Below, one piece after another: positions 54,051 to 64,000 of a stretch of 64,000 nt of DNA. The notes below the pieces were generated by a model, which was not told the DNA's origin, ran no database searches, and saw only the letters and a program-made list of their open reading frames with translations. The stretch's first letter is position 1; the number at the start of each line of letters is the position of its first letter. Where the stretch lies: NCBI RefSeq assembly GCF_018991925.1, contig NW_024756463.1, positions 320,001-384,000 on the forward strand, written 5' to 3'. Origin of the DNA: Homarus americanus. Taxonomy: Eukaryota; Arthropoda; Malacostraca; Decapoda; Nephropidae. Both the position numbers and the translations under genes were made by a program.

Positions 54051-54728
54051 AACATAAAACACAGCATTACACATGTTTACTTGCAAATCTTTCTATTGAG
54101 AGTAATCAATAGCCGATCCTTGAAATTATGACTGTCAAATCAGGATCTTTTAGGCCTAAATATAAGCCCAGCATGACTTACTGAAGGAGAATACATTCAC
54201 CCGCTCTTCTCTCTGCAATCCATCGCAGGAATGGTGAACAGGCTGAAAATATATACATATAACACTACATTCACTTTCTTCCTTATCCACACAAATAACA
54301 TCGACGTGGACTTATGGTCCACAGACATAATGTTGTCTGTGCTCACATTAGTTTAGTATACAGACCTATCTGGCAAGTATCTGAGGTGGGGGATGACCTG
54401 CACTTCTCTTCCTGTAAACTCTGTAACTGTCAGGGACCTCCTACCACAGGGAGAGTCACCACCTATTTGTTCGTAATAATTTAGATTTAATTCTTGTACG
54501 CTACCCACGCTTTGGTGGGTGCTAACTCCCATTGTCCATAAATCATATCAATATTGTCTCCGTATCACAAGTCATAGCGTGTCCTGCGATACACAACTAC
54601 AAATGAATGTGTCTAACCGCAGGGTCTTGTGACTAGGCTTGTTGTACCCTGCGGTGTAATAAATGAAATAATGAATAATAAGCCCAACATCACTAAACAG
54701 TCACGCGCTAGCAGTAGATGCAGGTAGT
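54051..54728. other. Region without recognised gene
   Basis: No coding feature or repeat family that I can support. Confidence 0.35.
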
Positions 54729-54792
54729 GGGGTGTTAAGCTTGAGAGAAAAGTCACATAATGCTGGGAAACACCCCAGTAGCTCCATTCCAT
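54729..54792 (+). repeat. Dispersed 65-bp repeat, copy 2
   Basis: Second copy of 30201-30266, cut at 54793 by the LTR. Confidence 0.75.
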
Positions 54793-55189
54793 TGTAGTGG
54801 ATTCCTCCCCTACAAGCACCGAACCTTCTCGAATTCCCCAGCCTACACCTCCAGCACCACCGACGGAGCGGGGCTCAACTATCTACCCACGCCCACCCCC
54901 GCCTCATAAGACCTGACACTGCTGTGACCAGTCTCTTTCTACTCAGTGCCACCAGCAAGCAACACCTCCTCTTCCGCTCCCGCCAGCGACCTTGGCGTCC
55001 CTCAAGCCGAGTGTCCCTCCTCTGGGCACCCTCACCACCCAGCTCTCTCTACTCAATGCTTATTACCATGCTACCTACCCAGCAACAAGCTGCATTGTAC
55101 ATCCAATACAATATGTATACAGTAAGCACATTGTGAGTTTCCTTTCTCCATCCCATCCTGAGTGTGAACCAATATCTCATAACCCCACA
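54793..55189 (+). repeat. 5' LTR of the short gypsy-like element
   Basis: 397 bp, TG...CA ends. Relatives are at 28868-29258 (inverse) and more distantly at 31386-31879. Confidence 0.8.
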
Positions 55190-55263
55190 AATGGTGACCC
55201 CCGGAGATTCGCACTCACACAGGATGGATGAGAAACTGATCACTCTCCCAGTCTTCAAGCAAC

Positions 55264-55906
55264 ATGGAAGATTGGCTTACCCACGCAGAGGCAGCTCTCA
55301 TCGGCTCTACAGGTACTGTCTCTACACCGCAGGTTAGACACCCTAAAGCAGCTCTGCTACTCTAAGCAGACAGCTGCTCCTCTTCCTGCCCCAAGCACCA
55401 CGTCCTACCGACCCCAACACACCCGTCCTGCCTCAGACGCCACCCCCGGCCCAGCAGTACCCCCTGCCGCTCCTACTGACGCGGCCCCTGCTCCTGACGC
55501 AGACCCACACACCTCTTTTCTCCCTCAGGTACCCCCTGCTACTGTCCTGCACCCTGCTGCTGTCGTGGACCCTGCCGCTGTCATGCACCCTTTTGCTGTC
55601 ATGGACCCTCTTCCTGCTGACGCAGCCCCTGCTCCTGACCCAGGCCCACACACCCCAGCAGGCGCATCTGAGGACTCTGTACCTGTCGTGAGGGAAGCAC
55701 AACATTCGTCGCCTCCACAACCCTCCTCCTCCCTCTTTTCTCCCACAGATCTCGTGTATCTAGACAGAGTTGCCCCCCTCCTAGCGGCCGGCTCATCCAC
55801 GCCCTCGCCGTTATGTCCCACATGTGGCATGCACCACCCGTTCTGCCTCACATGTGGCATGCAACTCTGCCAACCTCCAGCCGCGCCCGGAGGGGAAGGG
55901 GAGTAT
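55264..55906 (+). pseudogene. Gag remnant
   Basis: MEDWLTHAEAALIGSTGT resembles the start of a Ty3/gypsy Gag. Downstream frames are Pro/Ala-rich with short internal repeats (VMDP, VMHP) and one paired CPTCGMHHP / CLTCGMQLC motif near 55815-55870. No capsid or pol domain is recognisable. Confidence 0.45.
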
Positions 55907-56040
55907 TGTAGTGGATTCCTCCCCTACAAGCACCGAACCTTCTCGAATTCCCCAGCCTACGCCTCCAGCACCGCCTACGGAGCGGGGGTCAACTATCTAC
56001 CCACGCCTACCCCCGCCTTATTACCTGACACCGCTGTAAC
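55907..56040 (+). repeat. Truncated 3' LTR
   Basis: The first ~134 bp of the LTR, about 90 percent like 54793-54925, then cut by family D sequence. Confidence 0.8.
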
Positions 56041-56275
56041 CACTTCCTTCTCTTCTCCTACACCCTCCACTTCTAATTCCCATCATCATCATCATCAACC
56101 AGGAGCCTTCTACATACACACCTCAAAGTAAGTGTACTTTACTGCATTTTGTTTTTACTTTGTATGTACTTTTCGGTGAGCTGGAACCAATTACCCAATA
56201 TCCCATTGAAACAATGGATTCGGTTAACGAACGACCTTCTGGAACGAATTGTGTTCGCTAACCGAGGGACCACTG
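56041..56275 (+). mobile_element. Tigger-like element, right part (family D)
   Basis: Shares CTTCCTTCTCTTCTCC to CACCTCAAAGTAAGTGTAC with 17700-17820 and ends CGCTAACCGAGGGACCACTG then TA, the inverse of the end at 17136. The left end is missing because it is joined to the truncated LTR. Confidence 0.7.
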
Positions 56276-56356
56276 TATTAAAATGGTGTGCAAAGGTGTA
56301 AAAAGATCTAATACACACCACCACAAGACTTTCTTTATTCCAATAAATAAATAACA

Positions 56357-56358
<2 letters not shown>

Positions 56359-56391
<33 letters not shown>
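56359..56391. repeat. (TA)n microsatellite
   Basis: About 33 bp of TA, about 80 bp from the family D terminus. Confidence 0.9.
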
Positions 56392-56394
<3 letters not shown>

Positions 56395-56575
56395 GATACA
56401 AAACAGATGCAAATCATATATATAGTATACAAGGCCAATACAGTAAAAGAATTGGACTGGTGAATCCAATGAGGCCATATACAATCACTCATACATTCCC
56501 CCAAACAGTTGAAAAGTTAGAACACAGACATGAATTGTAGATAAGGATTACTGTATTGAAAATGATGTCCTCATC

Positions 56576-56864
56576 TGAAGGTTCCAAGTGTTCCTTGAAG
56601 AATGCAGTGATGGGTAGCGAAACACCAGGTAACACTGAAGTCCATTTATTTATGGATAAGAGAATTACAAGTGGTGACTAGCGTGTGCCATGCACGGCTC
56701 ACACAGTCAGACTGAGACTGCCTTGTCCTATGGCAGCCTCGGGACAATGTTGCCACATAACACGTGCAGTGTTGCCACGTAATTATATACATAGGTGCTA
56801 CTCGGCACAGTAGCTTATATACAAGGTTGCTACTTGGCACAGTAGCTTAGATACATAACCTACA
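56576..56864 (-). repeat. 3' LTR of the gypsy element
   Basis: 289 bp; the copy lying downstream in element orientation. Confidence 0.95.
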
Positions 56865-58944
56865 TCTCCCTCCCCCCCTCACGCTCATAGTCTTTGTCTT
56901 GAGCGGACTTCTTAGTCCTAAGTCGCTCCGAGCATCGAGGTGCACTGTGGGGCGGATCCTCGTGAGGTGTAGGTGACTCGTCCTCGGTCAGGGGGCCAGC
57001 AGCAGGGGGTGGGACTGGCCGGAGGAAGCGGCGGTTCCTCCACCAGACACGGCCGCTCGGCATCCTGACCTTGTAGTCCCGCGACCGGCCGACGCCCATC
57101 ACTATGCCCACCTTGTCCCAACGTGTCGTCGTCGGGTCCTGGACGCGGACAAGGGCACCAATCTCCAGTGGCTGAAGAGGGCGGGCACGGTCGTCATACC
57201 GAGCCTTGGCGTCCTGGGCACGTGAAGCGGCGCGGCGGTCGCAGCTCTCGGCTCTGGTCTGCCACTCCTTCGCAAAGGCCTTGGCGTGTGCAGGAACGCA
57301 AGAGCGGAGAGGGTGACCATACAGGATCTGGGCAGGGGAGCGTCCTGTGTGGGTGGGAGTGGACGCGGGTTCTGGGCAGCTCTGTGCAGCAGCGCCAGGC
57401 GCGTCGCTCGTTGATTCACGCACCCTGCTGGCGGTGTACCGAGCAGCTGGGATCTGCTCAGGAAAGTCTCTGGGCACCACGCCTAACTCCTTGCAGTGCT
57501 CCCACGACAACAAGGGTGTAGCGAGAGTAGGCTGCACGTCGATCCATCCGTGACATGACCTGTCGCCGTAAGTGATCTCCGCTTGAAAGGAGCCCACAGC
57601 GTCCGGCATCTGGGAACCGTCCGCATTGTAGTACTGCAGCTGCGGCGGTGGTCCCAGGTCGCGTTTGGTGAGGCCCAGTTTCTGGAGGTGCTTCAGGCCT
57701 ATCACCGTAGTATCAGCGCCGGTGTCCGGTATCACCTCGATGTGACCCGACACATCACCGTGTGTGACGGCGACGCGGATGGTAGGGGAAGGGGTAGCCC
57801 TGGGGCGTGTGGTCGATTCCACCCTCCTGATGTGACTCAGCTGCTGCTTGGGGCTGCGTGGGCCATCTGAAGGGAGCTGCGTGCGAACCACCCCGAGGGA
57901 AGTGCGCTGCTTTCCTCCTCGTCTCGGGCTTTTGGGCTTGGGTTGGCGGCAGCACTTGTCGTAGTGTCCATAGCGACCGCAGGCCTGACACTTGTGGCCT
58001 CGTGCAGGGCACCTGTCTGTGTTAGACCAGTGGCCCTTACGGTCACATCCACGACACAGTGCGTCGGCGGCCGGGCATGTCTTGGGGCCATGCTGCTTTC
58101 CACAGCTGCCACAGGAAGCACTAGGCGGAGGCGTGGAAGAACATGCGGCAGCCTTCACGTTGTTGGCCGCCTTCTTACCCTTCTTGTATTGTGAGATAGC
58201 TCTCACAGCAGGAGGGGCCCGTAAGGCAGAGGTGGCGGACTTGGTGGCCTCGTATGACCGACATTCAGTCACTACCACCTGGAGTGTGGAGGAAGCGTCC
58301 AGGGGGATGAGTCGCTGCACCAACTCTTCTTGCCTGACACCTGTCAAGATCCCGTGCTTGATCCAGGCTTCCTCACATTCCCGGCTGTGCGCCTTGCAGA
58401 TGTCGATCTCCTCCGACAAACTCTTCAAGCGTACAAAAAAGTCGTCAAAGGATTCATTCTCCGTCTGCTTGCAGCTGGTGAAGGCGCGGCGACGCAAAGC
58501 CTCGTTATTCCGACCTTTAACATGCTCCTGTAAAAGGTCGAGCACATCCGTCACTGAAGATGTAGAATCGGGAGGCACTTGCAACGTGTGCTCCAAAACT
58601 CTCTGGGTCTCCAGCGACAAACACATCCGCAGTTGGATGAGCTGTTTGTTTGGAGGCATGCTGTCAAGGTCCACCATCGTGGAGTAATCTGTCCAACGCC
58701 GCCTCCACTCACGAAAAAGCTGAAACGTGACGTCTGTTGAGAGGGCGGGTGGGGGTTGAACAGATGCCTTGGGAGCTGTTGGAGTAGCAAGAGTACCTGG
58801 AGGACGCTGGTGTGGTGGAGGAGGGAGGGTACTGGCGCCTTGGTGCGCGAGTGAGGGAGGGTGGGTTAGCGCCAGGGTCGCCAATATTGCATCAAAGCGC
58901 GCCTTTTCCTCCTCTCTTCGTATCTCCTCCCTCTGAAATTCCAT
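56860..58944 (-). CDS. Gag-protease-integrase tail fusion of a deleted gypsy element
   Basis: One 694-codon frame. Residues 1-250: Pro-rich then capsid-like Gag (FREWRRRWTDYSTM..., SFDDFFVRLKSLSEEI). About 280-330: three CCHC-type knuckles (CGSCGKQHGPKTC, CRGCDRKGHW..., CQACGRYGHYDKCC). About 390-470: retropepsin with catalytic DTGADTTVIG. At about residue 530 it changes to the integrase C-terminal part (GRSPAQILYGHPLRS, AKARYDDRARPLQPLEIGA, WWRNRRFLRPV), so the middle of pol has been removed without breaking the frame. Upstream, an out-of-frame piece starting MGGKKGQRQDG (about 59099) seems to be the true Gag start, separated by a one-base slip in a GA-repeat near 58950. It cannot transpose alone. 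Confidence 0.9.
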   Translation of the reverse strand: MEFQREEIRREEEKARFDAILATLALTHPPSLAHQGASTLPPPPHQRPPGTLATPTAPKASVQPPPALSTDVTFQLFREWRRRWTDYSTMVDLDSMPPNKQLIQLRMCLSLETQRVLEHTLQVPPDSTSSVTDVLDLLQEHVKGRNNEALRRRAFTSCKQTENESFDDFFVRLKSLSEEIDICKAHSRECEEAWIKHGILTGVRQEELVQRLIPLDASSTLQVVVTECRSYEATKSATSALRAPPAVRAISQYKKGKKAANNVKAAACSSTPPPSASCGSCGKQHGPKTCPAADALCRGCDRKGHWSNTDRCPARGHKCQACGRYGHYDKCCRQPKPKSPRRGGKQRTSLGVVRTQLPSDGPRSPKQQLSHIRRVESTTRPRATPSPTIRVAVTHGDVSGHIEVIPDTGADTTVIGLKHLQKLGLTKRDLGPPPQLQYYNADGSQMPDAVGSFQAEITYGDRSCHGWIDVQPTLATPLLSWEHCKELGVVPRDFPEQIPAARYTASRVRESTSDAPGAAAQSCPEPASTPTHTGRSPAQILYGHPLRSCVPAHAKAFAKEWQTRAESCDRRAASRAQDAKARYDDRARPLQPLEIGALVRVQDPTTTRWDKVGIVMGVGRSRDYKVRMPSGRVWWRNRRFLRPVPPPAAGPLTEDESPTPHEDPPHSAPRCSERLRTKKSAQDKDYEREGGREM

Positions 58945-59615
58945 CTCTCTCTACGTCGCTCGTCCCGGTCGTCCATCCACCTCAGAATTGTGGCAATGTC
59001 CGTCACTGGAGGTGGAGAATGAGAGTCTGCGCCCGGTGGAGGGGGAGGTGGTGGGGAGCCGTGTCTCCCATCTTGACGTTGTCCCTTCTTACCGCCCATC
59101 TTAGTGTGTGCATGGACTGCACTGTTTAGTATATAAAGTGGAGCCTCAACAGCTCGAACCACATATATATGACATAAACAGCGCAGAAATAACGCATAGA
59201 GTCCACTGTTCTGTCCGTGAGTGAGTGCGTGCGTGTGTGTGTCTGAGACAGCAGATGCACTCCTTGGTGGCCTTACTGCCGGTGGCTAGAGCCGCCGTGG
59301 GGGTGAGAACGTTAGTGCCTCCCCGGATGTCACACGAGAAGGGTGTACGCCTGTGTGCTCCGTGGGTACCACAAAAAAAACAGGCCAATGCTCAACTCTC
59401 AGCTCTAGACACACTAATACACTGACACTAACACTGCCACCGTCACTAAAAAGCACTGTGACGGTCCAACACTGCACATCGCGGCGAAACACAACACAAC
59501 ACACACAACACATGAAGAGTCGACGCGCACATCACATCGCCGGCAGTCGCACATCGCCGGCTAACTGTCCATTGTTCACACACTTGTAAGTCCACAGACC
59601 CTAGTCACTGCGCCA
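58945..59615 (-). other. Leader and out-of-frame Gag start
   Basis: Between the 5' LTR and the long frame. A frame starting MGGKKGQRQDG near 59099 with a Pro run continues to RERWNFRG, overlapping the start of the main frame in a different phase. The rest is untranslated leader with CA-rich tracts (59480-59515). Confidence 0.6.
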
Positions 59616-59904
59616 TGAAGGTTCCAAGTGTTCCCTGAAGAATGCAGTGATGGGTAGGGAAACACCGGGTAACACTGAAGTCCATTTATTTATGGATAAG
59701 AGAATTACAAGTGATGACTAGCGTGTGCCATGCACGGCTCACACAGTCAGACTGAGACTGCCTTGCCATATGGCAGCCTCGGGGCAATGTTGCCACATAA
59801 CACATGCAGTGTTGCCACGTAATTATATACATAGGTGCTACTCGGCACAGTAGCTTATATACAAGGTTGCTACTCGGCACAGTAGCTTAGATACATAACC
59901 TACA
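59616..59904 (-). repeat. 5' LTR of the gypsy element
   Basis: 289 bp; primer-binding site directly inside. The TGGCGCAGT start resembles tRNA-Ser primers of some gypsy elements; the remainder does not obviously fit. Confidence 0.95.
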
Positions 59905-59909
59905 TCATC

Positions 59910-61192
59910 CTTTATGTAAAAGGAAAGTAGTCATCCATAATAATTTTACTGTATCTCTCATTATCAAAATCACTCATGAAACTGTTAATCCATTATGTAA
60001 TTAACCATTTAAGACCTAAAGTATTATCTGCCAAGATCAAATCTGAACAAGTCTTTCCTATAATATTTTTAAACTACAGTACACAACTGCATACTATCTT
60101 CATGCAACGGCCATACTAACACTCTGTTTGGTTCCAATGTCAAGGCGAGTACAGTACAGTTAAAATTAATGAATTTTGAGATTCAACATGAAAGGCCCAT
60201 GAGATTAAGTGGAATGATCCACTTGTTAAAATATCACAACTTTTTCTTACCAGGGGTCATCAGGATAGTACGTCATAGAATAAAAATTTCCTCAATCTCT
60301 GTAGGAAATGTGCCCCACAAAGCCAACAGATTACTAAATAGTTGTGAGTGTTTTTGTAACCCATATGGCCAAAATTCTTAAAAAAATATTTTTCATATTT
60401 TGTGTCCCAAGACAAAAATACTCAACATTATATAAAAAAAAAGTGAAATATCATTTGGCTACTATAAATGAGGAAAATATAACCTCTAACCGATCCAAAC
60501 TTACAAATACCAAGCCATCTGGCTTGAACAAAGAATGACAATTTTATTCAGGAGGTAGGCAGTGCCTTTATTGCCATAAAACTTCAAATTATGGGTAACT
60601 TAAAAGCCTGACTCAGCTGAGCCAATTGGGAATGGGAATGCAGAACCGTACGGTTGATCACTACTGTACAGGTAGTATTGAAATATACAATACAGTACTG
60701 TATAATGGTACCATAGGTCACTCTGACTACTGTTAGGGATTCACTCGCCTTATGAAAAACACTTACACCACGAGCTTCCCACCCCCCCAAAAAAGCCACT
60801 GAGCAATACTCACCTTAAACCATTAAAACTCTGGTAATTGTGATAAAAAAAATTAGGGAAAGATTTCAGACTAAAGAAAACAAGCAATAAAACCGTGTGT
60901 ATTCTTACAACTTATTGTCAGTAAATAGAAGTTTGTGGATCTTAATCAATCCATCATAGCAAGGTATGCTGTCTGTTGAAAATCTGATACCTGTAATAGA
61001 TTTGGTAAGAATAAGAACTTTCATTCCTGGCTGGAGGGTTTCCAAGTGATAAGAGCTTATGAACCACAGGTAATCCTTTCAACTCGGTGACCCAATACAG
61101 TATCTCCACTACCGGTAGGCTTTGTGCCAACTATTTGTTCATGAAATCACATAAAACAGGATCTAATGGGTGAGAAGTGCCACTTACTAGAA
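59910..61192. other. Region without recognised gene
   Basis: AT-rich. Open frames such as 60169-60381 and 60344-60538 have no recognised similarity. A GTAC-word cluster lies near 60655-60705. Confidence 0.35.
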
Positions 61193-63370
61193 CAGTCTCT
61201 CCTCTCACGACATATTCGACTTACGACGGCCATGGTTGTATAAAATATTTTTCACATTACGTATTTTCGAGTCCCGACATTTAGTCGTAATGTGACGCCG
61301 AACGACAGTGTGGGCTGGGCTGCCTCGTGGTGTACAGCATCCACTCCATAGCCCGCTCAGTTGGTGTTTGCCCGTCGTTGTTGTTGTTAGTGATCGCGCT
61401 GTGTACTGACAAAATTTTCGTTTGTAAGTCCCTTTAAAATGGCTGGCAAACGTAAAAGTGAGAGTTCTCGTGGTGCCGAGAAGAAAAAGTCAATTACTTT
61501 TGAGATGAAAATGAAAATAATAATGCAACATGAAAATGGAAAAACGATAGCAACCATTTCAAGCGACCTAGGCTTCCCTCACTCGACGATATCAACAATT
61601 TTGAAGGACAATGAACGAATTCATGAAGTAGTGACAGGATAAAGGGAACAATAATAAAAAAAAAAGACAAGGTCCTCTTCATGAGATGGAGAAATTACTT
61701 GTGATGTGGACGGAAGATCAGTTGCAAAAGCGTGTACCCTTAAGCCTTCTAACTACAGTATACAGGTTAAGGCAAGAAGCCTTTTCTAAAGCCTGAAAGA
61801 GCAGGCAGGAGATGAGTGTGACCAAAACTTCACAGCAAGTCATGGGTGGTTCCAAAGGTTTAAGAAACGTTACAATTTGCACAGTGCAAAAGTAAGTGGA
61901 GAGGCAGCAAGTGCTGATGTGGGTGCTGCCGAAGCTTTTAAGGAGGAACTAGATCATGTCATCGTGGAGGGAAATTATTTGCCTGAGCAAGTATTTAATG
62001 TGGGTGAAACCGACTTATTCAAGGACCGAATCACACCTCTGTTGGGGAGGAATGTAGCTGGTTTCAAGGTAAAACCCTTCATGATATATTATTCAGAGAA
62101 CCCAAGGGCTTTTAAAAATGTCAACAAGCACACACTGCCAGTGTTTTATCGCAGTAATAAGAAAGCATGGATGACCCTAGCACTGTTTGAGGATTGGTTT
62201 CCAAGTTGTTTCATTCCACAAGCCAAGGAGTATTGTCTGCAACAAGGGGTTGCATTCAAGATTTTATTAATTTTAGATAATGCTTCAGGACACCCCACCA
62301 CACCTGGACGACTTGCACCCTGATGTTAAGGTAGACTACCTTCCACCTAACACTACCTCTATTATCCAACCCATGAATCAAGGTGCTATTGCTGCCTTTA
62401 AAGCCTATTATTTACGTACGACCTTCACTCACGCTATTGCTGCTACTGAAGGTGAGAAAACACAGAGAGTTTTGGAAGGACTACAACATAGCTGCAGCAT
62501 AGGATAAGGTTACAGGTCAGTGCATGAATGGAATATGGAAGAAGGTCCTGAAACGATATGCGAACAGTTTCAAAGGATTTAATGATGATGAAGCAATTTC
62601 TGAGATTAGTAACAAGATAGTAGAGTTGGGTAAACAGCTGGAGTTAGAAATTGATAATGAAGATGTTGAGCAGTTGGTGGAAAGTAGCAAAAGAGCTAAG
62701 TAACAAGGATCTTATTGAACTGGATGCACAGAAAATTGCAGAGGAAGAAGAGTCAAAATGTAAAACAACCTGCACCCCCCCCCCAAAAAGTTTTCAGTGA
62801 AACAAATGGCAGAGGCATTTGCTACTATTAATAAGGTTATGCAAATGTTTGAAGAAATGGATCAAAATGTTGAGCATTTTGTAAAAGTTGACAGACTGAT
62901 CCAAGATACACGTGCTTGCTACAGGGAGATTTACAATGAAAAGAAGAGGCAAACTGTGCAGTCTAAATTGGACATATTTTTTAATTAGTCCCCCACTGCT
63001 GTCTCCTCACACCCCACCAGTGCTGCCTCTTCATTCCCTAAAGATGATCCAATACCTTCAACAAGCAAGTATGTTAGCCTGTCTGAAGAAAGCGAACTTG
63101 ATAACCCACCCAGTCCTGTCTCCTCCTCTGCTTTATCCAATTAATGTAGTCTACATGCTTAATCAAAAAATTATTGAGGCCCTGTGTGCATTCAGCTGAC
63201 TACATTAAAGTAAGTGCACAGTAGCACTTTATTCATTTTTCATTGTTGATTACTTTTACTGTACTGTATATCATTTTAGATTTTCTATGTACGTATTATT
63301 TTTGCCTTTTCAACTTACGGCCTGGTCGTCAGGACAAAACCCCGTCATAAGTCGAGGAGTGTGTGTACTG
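61193..63370 (+). mobile_element. Tigger/pogo transposon (family C), inactivated
   Basis: Left end CAGTCTCTCCTCTCACGAC...TTCGACTTACGACGG; right end read inward CAGTACACACACTCCTCGAC then TTATGACGGGG, followed by TA. It contains a full-length but broken transposase. Family C ends also occur at 15786 and 17990. Confidence 0.82.
61439..62990 (+). pseudogene. Dead TIGD1-like Tigger transposase
   Basis: Pieces in order: 61439-61642 (MAGKRKSESSRGAEKKKSIT, helix-turn-helix to STISTILKDNERI, then stop); 61680-61870 (HEMEKLLVMWTEDQLQKRVP, then GWFQRFKKRYNLHSAKVSGE); 61877-62323 (SADVGAAEAFKEELD to HTLPVFYRSNKKAWMT and LLILDNASGHP); 62280-62507 (LHPDVKVDYLPPNTTSIIQP); 62797-62988 (C-terminal helices). 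The first catalytic Asp site reads NVGETDLF (Gly for Asp), the third reads QPMNQG (Asn for Asp), and about 20 residues after the first site are missing. Frameshifts and stops add to this. Not functional. Confidence 0.88.
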
Positions 63371-63618
63371 TACAGTACTGTTGTATTTTGATTTTTCTAA
63401 ATTGTTTATCTGGACAGTTCTACCAGTTCAAGAGTTTGTAATACTTTGCATGTACAGTACGAGTATTGTAATGATACACTGTAGATGAGATAAATGATAA
63501 CGGTCTTCTATCATAACAGTAATATTATAAATAAACTTCAAAACAAACACAGATCAATGAAGTTTGTTCATGTAAGGATAACTAAAGACTTGTACACAAG
63601 TCAGGAACTTTTGATATA
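63371..63618. other. Short spacer, no recognised gene
   Basis: AT-rich with GTAC words; lies between the Tigger element and the MITE. Confidence 0.4.
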
Positions 63619-63928
63619 CAGGGTCCCCAACTTACGAACATCCGCCACTACGAACAAGGTTAAACTTGAAATTTAGTATTTTATTTACCTGATGACTTAT
63701 TTTTTACTTTCATTTACCGGTACTGTATTTTGTCATTCTATTTTCCTTTCTCTTAAATTATGTGATTTTAGATGTATATAAGGAATTAGGCTATAATATA
63801 CCTGTAGTGGGATTTTAAATATTGTTCTGTTGTATGGTATGCACATAGCATGTGTTTCGACTTGCGTACATTTTTTACTTAAGAACGTCCTCAGGAAGGG
63901 AACCCGTTCGTAACCTGGGTACCCCTTG
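63619..63928. mobile_element. Tigger-like MITE (family E), copy 2
   Basis: About 310 bp homologous along its length to 35179-35483. The left end is TA-CAGGGTCCCCAACTTACG. The right end CTGGGTACCCCTTG has lost its final CTG-TA. Same orientation as copy 1. Confidence 0.87.
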
Positions 63929-64000
63929 TTCCTATAGTGTACTGTACTGTACATGTAAGGTATGCACATTTTATTTCATACAACAGGAAAATAATCATAA

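Larger units (their letters stand above)
54793..56040 (+). mobile_element. Short gypsy-like LTR element with gag remnant, 3' LTR truncated
   Basis: The 5' LTR (54793-55189) runs TGTAGTGG...ACCCCACA. Two bases later comes a primer-site-like TGGTGACCCCCGGAG. The internal region of about 0.7 kb starts a gag-like MEDWLTHAEAAL (near 55264) and has proline/alanine-rich sequence. It is followed by a polypurine tract GGAGGGGAAGGGGAGTAT (to 55906) and a second TGTAGTGG at 55907. The second LTR matches the first to about 56040 and then changes into family D Tigger sequence. It has no pol and is non-autonomous. Confidence 0.8.
56576..59904 (-). mobile_element. Ty3/gypsy LTR retrotransposon with internal deletion, young
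   Basis: Two 289-bp LTRs (56576-56864 and 59616-59904), TG...CA, differ at 9 positions (about 3 percent) by eye. An exact 5-bp target duplication TCATC lies at 56571-56575 and 59905-59909. On the minus strand the primer site TGGCGCAGTGACTAGGG follows the 5' LTR directly, and a polypurine tract (plus-strand TCTCCCTCCCCCCCTC, 56865-56880) abuts the 3' LTR. Internal sequence is only about 2.75 kb: gag, zinc knuckles, protease and integrase C-terminus, with reverse transcriptase, RNase H and the integrase core absent. Confidence 0.95.

Noticed and set aside
55433..55860. Arg/Val-rich minus-strand frames
   Set aside because: Shadows of the Pro/Ala-rich gag region on the opposite strand.
57943..58687. 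231-codon plus-strand frame
   Set aside because: Antisense shadow of the GC-rich gag-protease coding sequence.

Overview
This is eukaryotic, intron-rich, AT-rich DNA dominated by mobile elements. Spliceosomal introns, a short TTAGG run (the arthropod telomere motif), and the mix of CR1/jockey-like LINEs, tRNA-derived SINEs, pogo/Tigger, hAT and Ty3/gypsy elements suggest an arthropod, most likely a decapod crustacean. That placement is inference; no marker in the window fixes the species.

Two complete host genes can be assembled by hand, both on the minus strand. Gene 1 (coding 12427-26976, five coding exons, 202 aa) encodes a CDKN3/KAP-type dual-specificity phosphatase with the active-site signature HCMGGLGR formed across a splice junction. 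Gene 2 (coding 37014-52931, eight coding exons, 268 aa) encodes HAUS1, a subunit of the augmin complex of the mitotic spindle. In both genes every splice phase closes and exon lengths sum to a multiple of three. Both proteins act in cell division; no functional coupling can be read from the sequence.

Layout: 1-12.2 kb has no recognised host gene. It holds a (TA)n palindrome, a fold-back element with a nested Tigger MITE, LINE fragments, a hAT remnant with an 8-bp target duplication, and a Tigger relic. 12.2-28.6 kb is the CDKN3 gene; its introns carry a hAT MITE, Tigger ends, a coding relic of an unnamed family, a 313-bp (TA)n array and three minus-strand LINE copies. 28.9-37 kb is intergenic: LTR fragments, a LINE, a Tol2-like hAT end, SINEs and a small MITE. 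37-53 kb is HAUS1; its introns hold a 1.45-kb Tigger derivative, a 2.6-kb hAT, a 2.6-kb nearly intact Tigger with two shortened relatives, and a palindromic MITE. 53-64 kb holds a second Tol2-like end, a truncated gag-only LTR element fused to a Tigger end, a young internally deleted gypsy element with matching target duplications, a dead Tigger transposase and a second copy of the small MITE.

The most unusual architecture is the repeated adjacency of (TA)n arrays and TA-targeting transposons. Several elements begin and end exactly where a TA array stops, and one element has mirror-image (TA)n(CA)n borders.
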